From NCBI GenBank assembly GCA_017467405.1, contig JAFTSH010000001.1, positions 541,542 to 605,541 on the forward strand: DNA of 64,000 nucleotides, written 5' to 3'. Below the pieces are notes generated by a model. The model was not told where the DNA came from. It did no database searches and saw nothing but the letters and a program-made list of their open reading frames with translations. This document shows positions 53,253 through 59,903 of this stretch, piece by piece. How positions within the stretch are numbered: position 1 is the stretch's first letter; each line of letters starts with the position of its first letter. The translations under genes were made by a program, and so were the position numbers. The DNA comes from Clostridia bacterium (lineage in GTDB: Bacteria; Bacillota; Clostridia; Oscillospirales; Acutalibacteraceae).

Positions 53253-55340
53253 TCAGATGCCGTAGTTATAGTTCGGCTTGCAGGCAATATCAACGTTACC
53301 GATCGTGATTCTGCTGCCTTCTTCAATGTTGAAGGGAGGACAATGACCGTATCCTATTAAGTTTACACCTCTGACCTCAGAGCTTCCGGTAAGTCCGAAA
53401 AGCACGCCTCCCTTTAGTATTCTTGAGCCTTCCGCGTTTTCAAAATAAAGCGAGGAAGCGTCAAGCAGGGCGTAGTTAAGCGCACCGTAGTGGAAATTCT
53501 CAATCAGTTGAATATCCTTGGAATTCTCAAATCTGAAAAGAGTAAGCGTGTGGCAAATGGTGTGATCTATCATAACGTAAGCTCTGGGTAACAGATGCTC
53601 TCCGAAGTGCTTTCCGCCTTTGATCCAATGGCTGCAACGCGAATCGGTTGTGTAGTATCCCGTAAGGCCGACGTTGGTGTGTATTCCGTAGATATAGCCC
53701 CTGTTTGAATTTACAATTTTGACTCCGTTGTGCCATACCGTCATAAAGATTCGGTCAATGATAAAATCGTCGGAGTCTTCAAACAGAATACCGTTTGAGG
53801 TGCAGGAAAGCGAGACGTTTTTAACGTAGGTGTTTTTGCCGACACACCGTATCGTGTAGGGAATATTTTTGTCGGGATGTTTTGTGTATTCCGTATCCGT
53901 AACACAGTTGTCCGGGTAAACAACCGAAATTCCCGAAATACCGGCACTCTGACCTTCTACGGTGATAAGCTCCTTCTCTTTTGAATAAGCAAACAGGATC
54001 GTTCCCATCGTGGTGTGTCCGTTTGCATAATGGCAAGATCCCTGCAGCAGGGTACCGGCATGTACTGTAAGTGTGCCCTCAAGAAGATATTTTCCTGCGG
54101 GAAGATAAACCGTACCGCCACCTTTTTCGCCCGCTTCATCCAGAGCCTTCTGTATGGCGGCGGTGCTGTCGGTTTCGGAGGTGTTGTCGGCACCGTAATC
54201 TCTGACCGCGTTGTAAAGGGTACCGTTTGAGGGCAGGGGAGTGATTCTGCTGTAATCGTCGCAGGCCATCTTTTCGCCCGTGAGGTTTATGATCGAGCCT
54301 TCGCATTCGCCCTCAAGCTCAACGTTATAGAGGTTCAGCGCCTTGACGTCCGAATGATTTTCCGATCGGTTGCACAGAGCGTATTTACTTCCGGAAATTT
54401 TGGACTCGGCTATATTAGTGCCGTAAGCGCCGCAGACGCCTTCTGCGTAGACGCCGTATTCCGCATTATTTACCGTAACGTTATAAAGGCTGCCGTTCCA
54501 TGCCGAGCGGCAGGGCTTTTCGCTGTAAAATCCGTATCTGAATCCGTCGAGAACAACGTTACGGAAGCAGTCACGGTCGGTGTTCTGTACCCTGATACCG
54601 ATTGATTCGATTGCCTTCATGGCTTCTCTGACGGCGTCGCAGGAGGGAGGCGAGAAGGAACCGTCCATCTGAGCCCAATAATCCGGGGTAAAGTGCATAT
54701 TGCGGTAGTATGAAATATCGGCGTCATTGTAGACGTAAAGTCCTTCTTTAAGAACGGTTCCCTTGACGTTATCAATAGTGTTGAGTCCGGTCGCACCGAC
54801 GAGGGGAGAGGTTATTCCGCAGTATGAGTTAAGAAGAGTAACGTTTCTGATTGTGCGGAATCCTTCCGTCGGGCTTGCGAAGGTGTAGTAATAGTCAATG
54901 GGGTTATCAACGTTTTGCTCCGGATAGTAAAACGTAATTCCGTCAACGGCAGCGTGTCCGCACAGCTTGACGGCGGGAACGGCGTCGGCAAAACGCTTGT
55001 CGGAGTAGACCAACAGCATCGTACCGTAGTCGGTGCCCGTTACCTTGTCGGGATCAACGTAGTCGCCGAGCAGAGTGGTCGCATTTTTGACCGTAATGCT
55101 GCCTTCAACGCGGTAACGTCCTGCAGGCAGATATACGGCACCGCCGCCGAGTGTATCGGCGCAGAAATCAATTGCCTTCTGAATAGCTTCGGTTGAGTCG
55201 GTTTGTCCCGTCGGATCAGCAAACCAGGGCTCTGCGGCAGCGTTTGTTTCGACCACTGCAACGCGGTCGGTGATGTACTTGCTGTCGACAATAAAAGCGG
55301 CAGAGGTTTTTCTTTCGACTGTTAATTTTTCGTTTGACAT
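53253..55340 (-). CDS. Double beta-helix protein without export signal, array member 6
   Basis: A 695-residue family member beginning MSNEKLTVERKTSAAFIVDS, with no signal peptide or lipobox. Both beta-helix units are intact (FADPTGQTDSTEAIQ near residue 40; YGADNTSETDSTAAIQ near 370), as are FHYGALNY and ENAEGSRILKGG. The start at 55340 is set by GGGAG at a 9-base gap. The longer open frame to 55475 cannot be used because the promoter (55475-55447) lies inside it and its in-frame ATG at 55448 overlaps the -10. Either the protein acts in the cytoplasm or it leaves by a route without a signal peptide. No clear terminator follows. Confidence 0.8.
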   Translation of the reverse strand: MSNEKLTVERKTSAAFIVDSKYITDRVAVVETNAAAEPWFADPTGQTDSTEAIQKAIDFCADTLGGGAVYLPAGRYRVEGSITVKNATTLLGDYVDPDKVTGTDYGTMLLVYSDKRFADAVPAVKLCGHAAVDGITFYYPEQNVDNPIDYYYTFASPTEGFRTIRNVTLLNSYCGITSPLVGATGLNTIDNVKGTVLKEGLYVYNDADISYYRNMHFTPDYWAQMDGSFSPPSCDAVREAMKAIESIGIRVQNTDRDCFRNVVLDGFRYGFYSEKPCRSAWNGSLYNVTVNNAEYGVYAEGVCGAYGTNIAESKISGSKYALCNRSENHSDVKALNLYNVELEGECEGSIINLTGEKMACDDYSRITPLPSNGTLYNAVRDYGADNTSETDSTAAIQKALDEAGEKGGGTVYLPAGKYLLEGTLTVHAGTLLQGSCHYANGHTTMGTILFAYSKEKELITVEGQSAGISGISVVYPDNCVTDTEYTKHPDKNIPYTIRCVGKNTYVKNVSLSCTSNGILFEDSDDFIIDRIFMTVWHNGVKIVNSNRGYIYGIHTNVGLTGYYTTDSRCSHWIKGGKHFGEHLLPRAYVMIDHTICHTLTLFRFENSKDIQLIENFHYGALNYALLDASSLYFENAEGSRILKGGVLFGLTGSSEVRGVNLIGYGHCPPFNIEEGSRITIGNVDIACKPNYNYGI

Positions 55341-55446
55341 TTTCATCCACTCCCGGATCAGCTTCCGCAAATCAGCCGCCGTCGACTGTGACTGCGGTGC
55401 TGTTATTGCGGAATACGGGAAATCCCCGCACTCCGTTTGTTGTTTC

Positions 55447-55475
55447 ATAATACAGTAGTATTTTCTTGATTTCAA
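55447..55475 (-). promoter_or_regulatory. Promoter of array member 6
   Basis: Minus strand: TTGAAA (55475-55470), 17 bases, TATTAT (55452-55447). It rules out every start codon upstream of about 55440. Confidence 0.72.
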
Positions 55476-55506
55476 TAGAAAATTTTGCTTTTTTCAGCAA
55501 AAAAAG

Positions 55507-55536
55507 ACACCCCGTTCTCGAAAAAGAACGGGGTGT
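55507..55536 (-). terminator. Terminator of array member 7
   Basis: Perfect 12-base stem ACACCCCGTTCT (55507-55518), loop CGAAAA, partner 55525-55536, A-run upstream. Confidence 0.88.
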
Positions 55537-55540
55537 AAAA

Positions 55541-57928
55541 TCAATAGGTAGTGTAGGTGTTTGTTTTTCCGGCGACGTCCATATTGCCAAGTGTGACCTT
55601 TGAGCCTGATTCAATGCTGAATGCAGGCTGGTTGGCGTAACAGATCGCGTTGGCGCCTTTAAGGGTGGATTTGCCTAACAACAGGAACATATATCCGCCC
55701 GAGTGGAGTATTCTTGAGCCTTCAACGTTGACGCAGAACACCGTGGAGCCGCCGGTCAATACGGCAAATCTAAGTGCGCCGTAGTGGAAATCGTCTATAA
55801 GCTGTATGTTTTTTGAACTCTCAAACTTGAAAAGAGACAGGGTTTTGCAGATATTGAAATCCAGCATAACGTATGGGGTTGCATAGGTTGTACCGCTGAT
55901 AACCTTTGAAGAGTTGAGCCAGCCTTTGCAAAGCTTATCTCCTGCAAAAGATATAGCGTGCGTTGCATTGGTGTGAACTCCGTGAATATAACCGTTGTCG
56001 GAGCTGACAACCTTGATTCCGGTGTGCCATACCGTCATTATCATACGGTCAACAATAAAGTTATCCGCATTTTCGAACACAACACCGCGGGACGTTGCTA
56101 TAAGTCCCAGATATCTTACGTAAGTGTTAGATGCTTCACACCTTATGGCGTATGGATAGGATGCGGGCTCTTTGGTGTATTGTGCTTCGGTAATACCGTT
56201 TTCGGGATATACTACCGTAATTCCCACCACACCGGATTTTTGACCGGTTATTGTTATGAGTTCTTTGGTGCTGGAATAGGCGAAAATTATACTTCCGCGC
56301 GTGTTACAACCAAGACCGTAATACGAAGCTCCGAGTAACATAATACCCTTATCGACCGTGAGTGAGCCTTTGACGATATATCTTCCGGCGGGGAGATATA
56401 CGATGCCACCGCCGTTTGCTTTTGCGGCGTTAAGAGCGTTTTGAATGGCAGACGTAGAGTCTGTCGTACCGGTTCTGTCAGCCTTGTAATCGGCTACGAC
56501 GTTGAAGATCTTGTTTGATGCCGGCTTGGGGATTACTTTTGAGTATTCGGTAAAAGCCATCGAGGTGCCGGAAAGTTTAACGACCTTTCCGGAGGTGGAG
56601 CCGCTGAGCGTGACGTTATAAAGGTTTACCGCACCTCCGCTCGCAGAGGCGTTATAGATAGAGTATACGCTTCCGGAGATGCTTGACTGCGATATATTCG
56701 TGCCGTAGGCCGCACAGGAACCAAGGGAGTATATACCGTAATCGGCATTTTTGATGGTTACGTTAAAGAGATTTCCGTTCCAGGCTGAGCGGTCGGGCTT
56801 GACGCTGTAAAATCCGTATTTACAACCGTCAATGCTGACGTTTCTGAAACCGTCACGGTCCGTGTTGCAGACCTGAATGCCCTTTGAATTCAGACTGCGC
56901 ATGGCAGATCTTATGGCTGTTTCGGTCGGCGGATTAAAAGAACTGTTCATATTGGCCCAGTATTTAGGGCTGAACGTCATGTTATTGTAATAACTGATAT
57001 CCGCATCGGAATAAATATTGAGACCTTCTTTAAGGATGGTTCCTTTGAGATTGTCGATTGTATTCATTCCGGTTGAACCCGAAAGAGGGCTTGTTATGCC
57101 ATAGTAGGAGTTGAGCAGGGTTACGTTTTTTATGGTGCGGCAGGAACCAAGTTGTCCGACGATGGTATAGTAGTAATCAATGGGTGAATTGGCTTTTTGA
57201 TCGGGGTAGTAGAAGGTCAGACCGTCAATTCCGGCGTTTCCCTGTATGGATACTACGGGTTGTGCGTTTTTAAAACGCATCGCCGTTTTTACATAGATCA
57301 TTGTGCCGTAGTCGGTGCCTTTTACCTTATCGGGATCTACGTAGTCACCGATCAGGGTAACACCGGTTTTTACAACTATACATCCGTTAACGAGATACTT
57401 TCCGGCGGGGAGATATACCGTGCCTCCGCCGAGAGTATCACCGCAGTAGTTTATTGCATTCTGAATAGCCGAGGTTGAATCCTTCTTTCCGGTAGGATCG
57501 GCACCGAAAGCTGTCCAGGTTGCATTAACTTCGGCAACTATCACACGCTCGGTGAAATAGCTTGTGTTCACAACATACGGGTTGGAAACACCGGTTTTTT
57601 TGAAACCGTCGGAGGGTGAAGAAACCGCAGAAGAGGGATTAGCAGAAGGCATAGTAGTCGTTGAGGTGGAAGGGGTTGATGAAGTGCCCGTCGAAACGGA
57701 AGAGGACACCTCACTGTCGGTGCTGACCGTTACATCAGATGAAACGTCATCTGTCGTCGTATCGGTACTGTCGTTCCCCGTATTGTCGGTGCTTTCCGTA
57801 GGTGCATAGGATGTAAGCTGTGATGAATCGGAACTTGCAGCGTTTTGCTTGCTGCATGCACAGAATATCATCAAAACCGAAAGCAAGAGAGATATAACCG
57901 AAAAGATTAGCCTTCGAGAACTATTCAT
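55541..57928 (-). CDS. Double beta-helix lipoprotein with long Ser/Thr linker, array member 7
   Basis: A 795-residue lipoprotein (lipobox FCAC, Cys25), the longest in the array. A Ser/Thr/Asp-rich linker of about 90 residues (for example STDNTGNDSTDTTTDDVSSD) spaces the domains away from the membrane. Unit starts FGADPTGKKDSTSAIQ and YKADRTGTTDSTSAIQ; YYPDQKANSPIDYYYT; FHYGALRF; GGYMFLLLGKSTLKGANAI. Start 57928 (MNSSRRLIF) follows AAAGGAAG; the longer frame begins in the promoter. As the first or most upstream gene in the direction of transcription, with a distinct linker, it could be the founder or a specialised copy (inference). Confidence 0.82.
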   Translation of the reverse strand: MNSSRRLIFSVISLLLSVLMIFCACSKQNAASSDSSQLTSYAPTESTDNTGNDSTDTTTDDVSSDVTVSTDSEVSSSVSTGTSSTPSTSTTTMPSANPSSAVSSPSDGFKKTGVSNPYVVNTSYFTERVIVAEVNATWTAFGADPTGKKDSTSAIQNAINYCGDTLGGGTVYLPAGKYLVNGCIVVKTGVTLIGDYVDPDKVKGTDYGTMIYVKTAMRFKNAQPVVSIQGNAGIDGLTFYYPDQKANSPIDYYYTIVGQLGSCRTIKNVTLLNSYYGITSPLSGSTGMNTIDNLKGTILKEGLNIYSDADISYYNNMTFSPKYWANMNSSFNPPTETAIRSAMRSLNSKGIQVCNTDRDGFRNVSIDGCKYGFYSVKPDRSAWNGNLFNVTIKNADYGIYSLGSCAAYGTNISQSSISGSVYSIYNASASGGAVNLYNVTLSGSTSGKVVKLSGTSMAFTEYSKVIPKPASNKIFNVVADYKADRTGTTDSTSAIQNALNAAKANGGGIVYLPAGRYIVKGSLTVDKGIMLLGASYYGLGCNTRGSIIFAYSSTKELITITGQKSGVVGITVVYPENGITEAQYTKEPASYPYAIRCEASNTYVRYLGLIATSRGVVFENADNFIVDRMIMTVWHTGIKVVSSDNGYIHGVHTNATHAISFAGDKLCKGWLNSSKVISGTTYATPYVMLDFNICKTLSLFKFESSKNIQLIDDFHYGALRFAVLTGGSTVFCVNVEGSRILHSGGYMFLLLGKSTLKGANAICYANQPAFSIESGSKVTLGNMDVAGKTNTYTTY

Positions 57929-57965
57929 GTAAAACTTCCTTTCATTATGAATTATCTCGAAAGTC

Positions 57966-57994
57966 ATAATAACAAAAATTCATAATATTTGCAA
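57966..57994 (-). promoter_or_regulatory. Promoter of array member 7
   Basis: Minus strand: TTGCAA (57994-57989), 17 bases, TATTAT (57971-57966). Confidence 0.68.
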
Positions 57995-58052
57995 TATCTT
58001 TTTTCGGTCAGTTAGACGGAAAACGAGTTTAAGCGGGAAATGTAACAAAAAA

Positions 58053-58087
58053 GCAAAAGAGCGGGCCTTTGCGGCCTGCACTTTTGC
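58053..58087 (-). terminator. Terminator of spoIIID
   Basis: 15-base imperfect stem starting GCAAAAG (58053-58059) with CTTTTGC (58081-58087); A-run at 58047-58052 gives the U-tract. Confidence 0.75.
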
Positions 58088-58102
58088 GGATACTGAGAAT
58101 TA

Positions 58103-58360
58103 TTACTTTTCTTTTCGTTCAAGATACTTTTTTCTGGTAGCAAGTCCGCCTCTTATATGCCGTTCCGATTTGTTCAGGTCAAGAACTTCCTTGACCTCGC
58201 GGTAAAGCATAGGATCAAGTTTTCTCAGCCTTTGTGAAACGTCCTTGTGTACGGTGCTTTTGCTGACGGAAAATTCTCCGGCGGCAGCCCTTACGGTTGA
58301 TTTGGTTTCTATTATGTATTTTCCAAGACTGACCGCCCTGTCCTCGGTCTCGGTTCTCAT
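58103..58360 (-). CDS. spoIIID: Sporulation transcriptional regulator SpoIIID
   Basis: An 85-residue DNA-binding protein that switches mother-cell gene expression between the sigma-E and sigma-K stages. Seen: GKYIIETKSTVRAAAGEFSV, the HTH SKSTVHKDVSQRLRKL, and a basic C-terminus (GGLATRKKYLERK) that adds DNA contacts in the known structure. ATG 58360 (MRTETEDRAV) is used: GGAGG lies 10 bases before it and only 2 before the alternative TTG at 58369. Preceded by a candidate sigma-E promoter, as its known regulation would require. Confidence 0.95.
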   Translation of the reverse strand: MRTETEDRAVSLGKYIIETKSTVRAAAGEFSVSKSTVHKDVSQRLRKLDPMLYREVKEVLDLNKSERHIRGGLATRKKYLERKEK

Positions 58361-58392
58361 ATCTATCAATCCCTCCGCGTACAGTTTAATAA

Positions 58393-58421
58393 AGCATATG
58401 CCGCATCGGAGGCGAATATGA
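58393..58421 (-). promoter_or_regulatory. Candidate sigma-E promoter of spoIIID
   Basis: Minus strand: TCATATT (58421-58415), exactly 14 bases, CATATGCT (58400-58393; 6 of 8 bases of CATACAAT-type consensus). Spacing and gene identity agree with sigma-E control. Confidence 0.6.
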
Positions 58422-58446
58422 TATTAGAAAGAACGCAAAACGCAAA

Positions 58447-58524
58447 GTCCCTTAAAAGGTACACGAAGCGTTGCTTTTGAAGGGTTTCGAAACGTCAAAG
58501 TACCGTTAAAGGGACACGCCGTGT
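58447..58524. repeat. Nested inverted repeats between spoIIID and a small membrane gene
   Basis: GTCCCTTAAAAGGTAC (58447-58462) is an imperfect inverted copy of GTACCGTTAAAGGGAC (58500-58515); most bases pair. Directly after lies ACACGCCGTGT (58514-58524), a perfect short dyad. If transcribed toward 58564 this would be a structured leader. Confidence 0.45.
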
Positions 58525-58563
58525 GATACCATAAGACCAACGAAACAGAAAGGACGTATTACC

Positions 58564-58743
58564 ATGATCAAACTTCTTCTCAACGAGATACTTAACAAAA
58601 AGAGCGGCAGAAGTCTTTTGTATGTCGCAGGGCTTCTCGGGGTAATTATTCTGCTCGGAATTCTGCTTCCTCCCACCGTCACCTTTATTATTATAGCGTT
58701 TGCAGTGGCCGCTGCCATCGCCTATGTCGAGTTTGGAATGTGA
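58564..58743 (+). CDS. Small two-helix membrane protein
   Basis: A 59-residue protein, starting MIKLLLNEILNKKSGRS, with two hydrophobic segments separated by a Leu-Pro-Pro turn (GLLGVIILLGILLPPTVTFI and the following AFAVAAAIAYVEFG). No family recognised. AAAGGACG precedes ATG 58564, and a strong terminator follows the stop. It faces away from spoIIID, with the inverted repeats in between. A function in the spore or envelope is only a guess from position. Confidence 0.6.
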   Translation: MIKLLLNEILNKKSGRSLLYVAGLLGVIILLGILLPPTVTFIIIAFAVAAAIAYVEFGM

Positions 58744-58745
58744 TC

Positions 58746-58786
58746 AAAAAAGCTGCCCCGACAGCGCAAAGTCGGGGCGGCTTTTT
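58746..58786. terminator. Bidirectional terminator
   Basis: Stem GCTGCCCCGAC (58752-58762) with 58771-58781, extended by A6/T5 flanks; between convergent genes. Confidence 0.9.
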
Positions 58787-58798
58787 ATCGTATACGTA

Positions 58799-59071
58799 TT
58801 AAAGCTCAAGCTCTCTTTTCATAGCGTTGATACAGGCGAGGATGATGTTGACGATCCCCACGGCGAGAGATACGAGTGAGGATATTGCGAAGAAGGGGAA
58901 AACGGTTTTGGCTGTTGTTTCGGTGTCAAATATCAGTTTGGAGATCAGTCCGTATACCGTTTGTGCAGTGCCGTCGTTTGCAAGCAATCCGAAAAAGCTT
59001 ACGCCGAAATCGAAGGTTACAACGAGTGAAAGAGCGAGAATGATGAACATAACGAGTCTTGAAGTTTTCAT
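58799..59071 (-). CDS. Small membrane protein downstream of birA
   Basis: A 90-residue protein with two transmembrane helices (about residues 6-30, LVMFIILALSLVVTF..., and 58-83, FFAISSLVSLAVGIVNIILA) and a polar loop of about 25 residues between them. Not recognised. GGAGG lies 6 bases before ATG 59071, and the gene is 12 bases downstream of birA, so it belongs to the same transcript. No biotin-transport (BioY) features are visible. Confidence 0.7.
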   Translation of the reverse strand: MKTSRLVMFIILALSLVVTFDFGVSFFGLLANDGTAQTVYGLISKLIFDTETTAKTVFPFFAISSLVSLAVGIVNIILACINAMKRELEL

Positions 59072-59083
59072 AAAATACCTCCG

Positions 59084-59890
59084 TCAGAAATCGGTCACCG
59101 TCACGTCTCCCGACAAAACTGACGTTACGTTGCCGTCGTCGGTTTTTACGAGAAGAGACAGATCGTCATTGATATTAAGCGCCTTAGCGCGCAGTTCGTT
59201 TCCGTTTATTTTCAGTGCTACGTTTTTCCCGACGATCACCGAACGGCGTCTGTATTCGCTGAGATGGTCGGTTTTGTCGGGTGAGGAACAGCGGCAATAT
59301 AATCTGTTCAGTATTGCTGCGGTAAGTGAGCAGAGCGTATCGTGCGGAGCATCCGATCCGAAAATGCTTCCCGCCTTGTTTTTCAGTTGGTCGGGAAAAG
59401 CATCGTCGGGGGTTATAACGTTTACTCCGATTCCGAGAACCGCATAGCTGAGCCGACCGTCCGTTGGATCAGCTGCGCCCTCTGTAAGTATACCGCATAC
59501 TTTCTTGTTGTCAATATAAATATCGTTTACCCATTTTATACCGACCTTTTCGACACCCATCGATTCGATTGCTTCCGCAACCGAAACCGCAGCAGCAGTA
59601 GTGATAAAGAGTGAATCGGCAGCTGACAGCTCGGGACGCAAAAGCAGGCTCATGTAAAGTCCGCCTTCGGGGGAAACGAAGCTTCTCCCCAAACGTCCCC
59701 GTCCGCGGTTTTGGCGACGTGCTATGATCGCAGTCCACTCGGGAGCGCCGTTTTTGGCCATTTCTTTCAATACGTCGTTTGTTGAGTCCGTCTCGTCAAA
59801 TATCGTAAGGTCGAATACCTCAGAGTGCTCGAGCAGGTCAATTATTCCGTCTTTTGAAAGCAAATCGGAATGTGAAGGATTTTCTATCAA
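59084..59890 (-). CDS. birA: Biotin--[acetyl-CoA-carboxylase] ligase BirA (ligase only)
   Basis: A 268-residue enzyme that activates biotin to biotinyl-AMP and attaches it to biotin carboxyl carrier proteins. Seen: DETDSTNDVLKEMA, the biotin/ATP loop GRGRLGRSF, KWVNDIYIDNKKVCGIL, and a C-terminal SH3-like cap (VGKNVALKINGNEL). It lacks the N-terminal winged helix of repressor-type BirA, so it should not regulate transcription. The ATG at 59917 has no ribosome site and lies in the end of the upstream gene; TTG 59890 has GGAGG 5 bases before it and is preferred. Confidence 0.9.
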   Translation of the reverse strand: MIENPSHSDLLSKDGIIDLLEHSEVFDLTIFDETDSTNDVLKEMAKNGAPEWTAIIARRQNRGRGRLGRSFVSPEGGLYMSLLLRPELSAADSLFITTAAAVSVAEAIESMGVEKVGIKWVNDIYIDNKKVCGILTEGAADPTDGRLSYAVLGIGVNVITPDDAFPDQLKNKAGSIFGSDAPHDTLCSLTAAILNRLYCRCSSPDKTDHLSEYRRRSVIVGKNVALKINGNELRAKALNINDDLSLLVKTDDGNVTSVLSGDVTVTDF

Positions 59891-59903
59891 GGCAGCCTCC
59901 AAA

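Larger units (their letters stand above)
41497..57928 (-). repeat. Tandem array of seven paralogous double beta-helix genes
   Basis: Seven consecutive minus-strand genes of one family with nothing else between them. Every protein has two pectate-lyase-type units and the invariant C-terminal block FHYGA. Six start with a lipobox. The inner genes share long near-identical DNA stretches; the two end members (41497 and 55541) are the most different. This pattern is expected from repeated unequal crossing-over. Confidence 0.9.

Noticed and set aside
55341..55475. Longer N-terminus for array member 6
   Set aside because: Contains the -35 and -10 hexamers and lacks a ribosome site; the result still would not be a signal peptide.
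41497..57928. Prophage tailspike cluster
   Set aside because: Beta-helix proteins resemble tailspikes, but the lipoboxes, separate promoters and absence of any phage gene argue against it.
41497..57928. CRISPR or short-repeat array
   Set aside because: The repetition is whole paralogous genes of about 2.2 kb, not short repeats with spacers.
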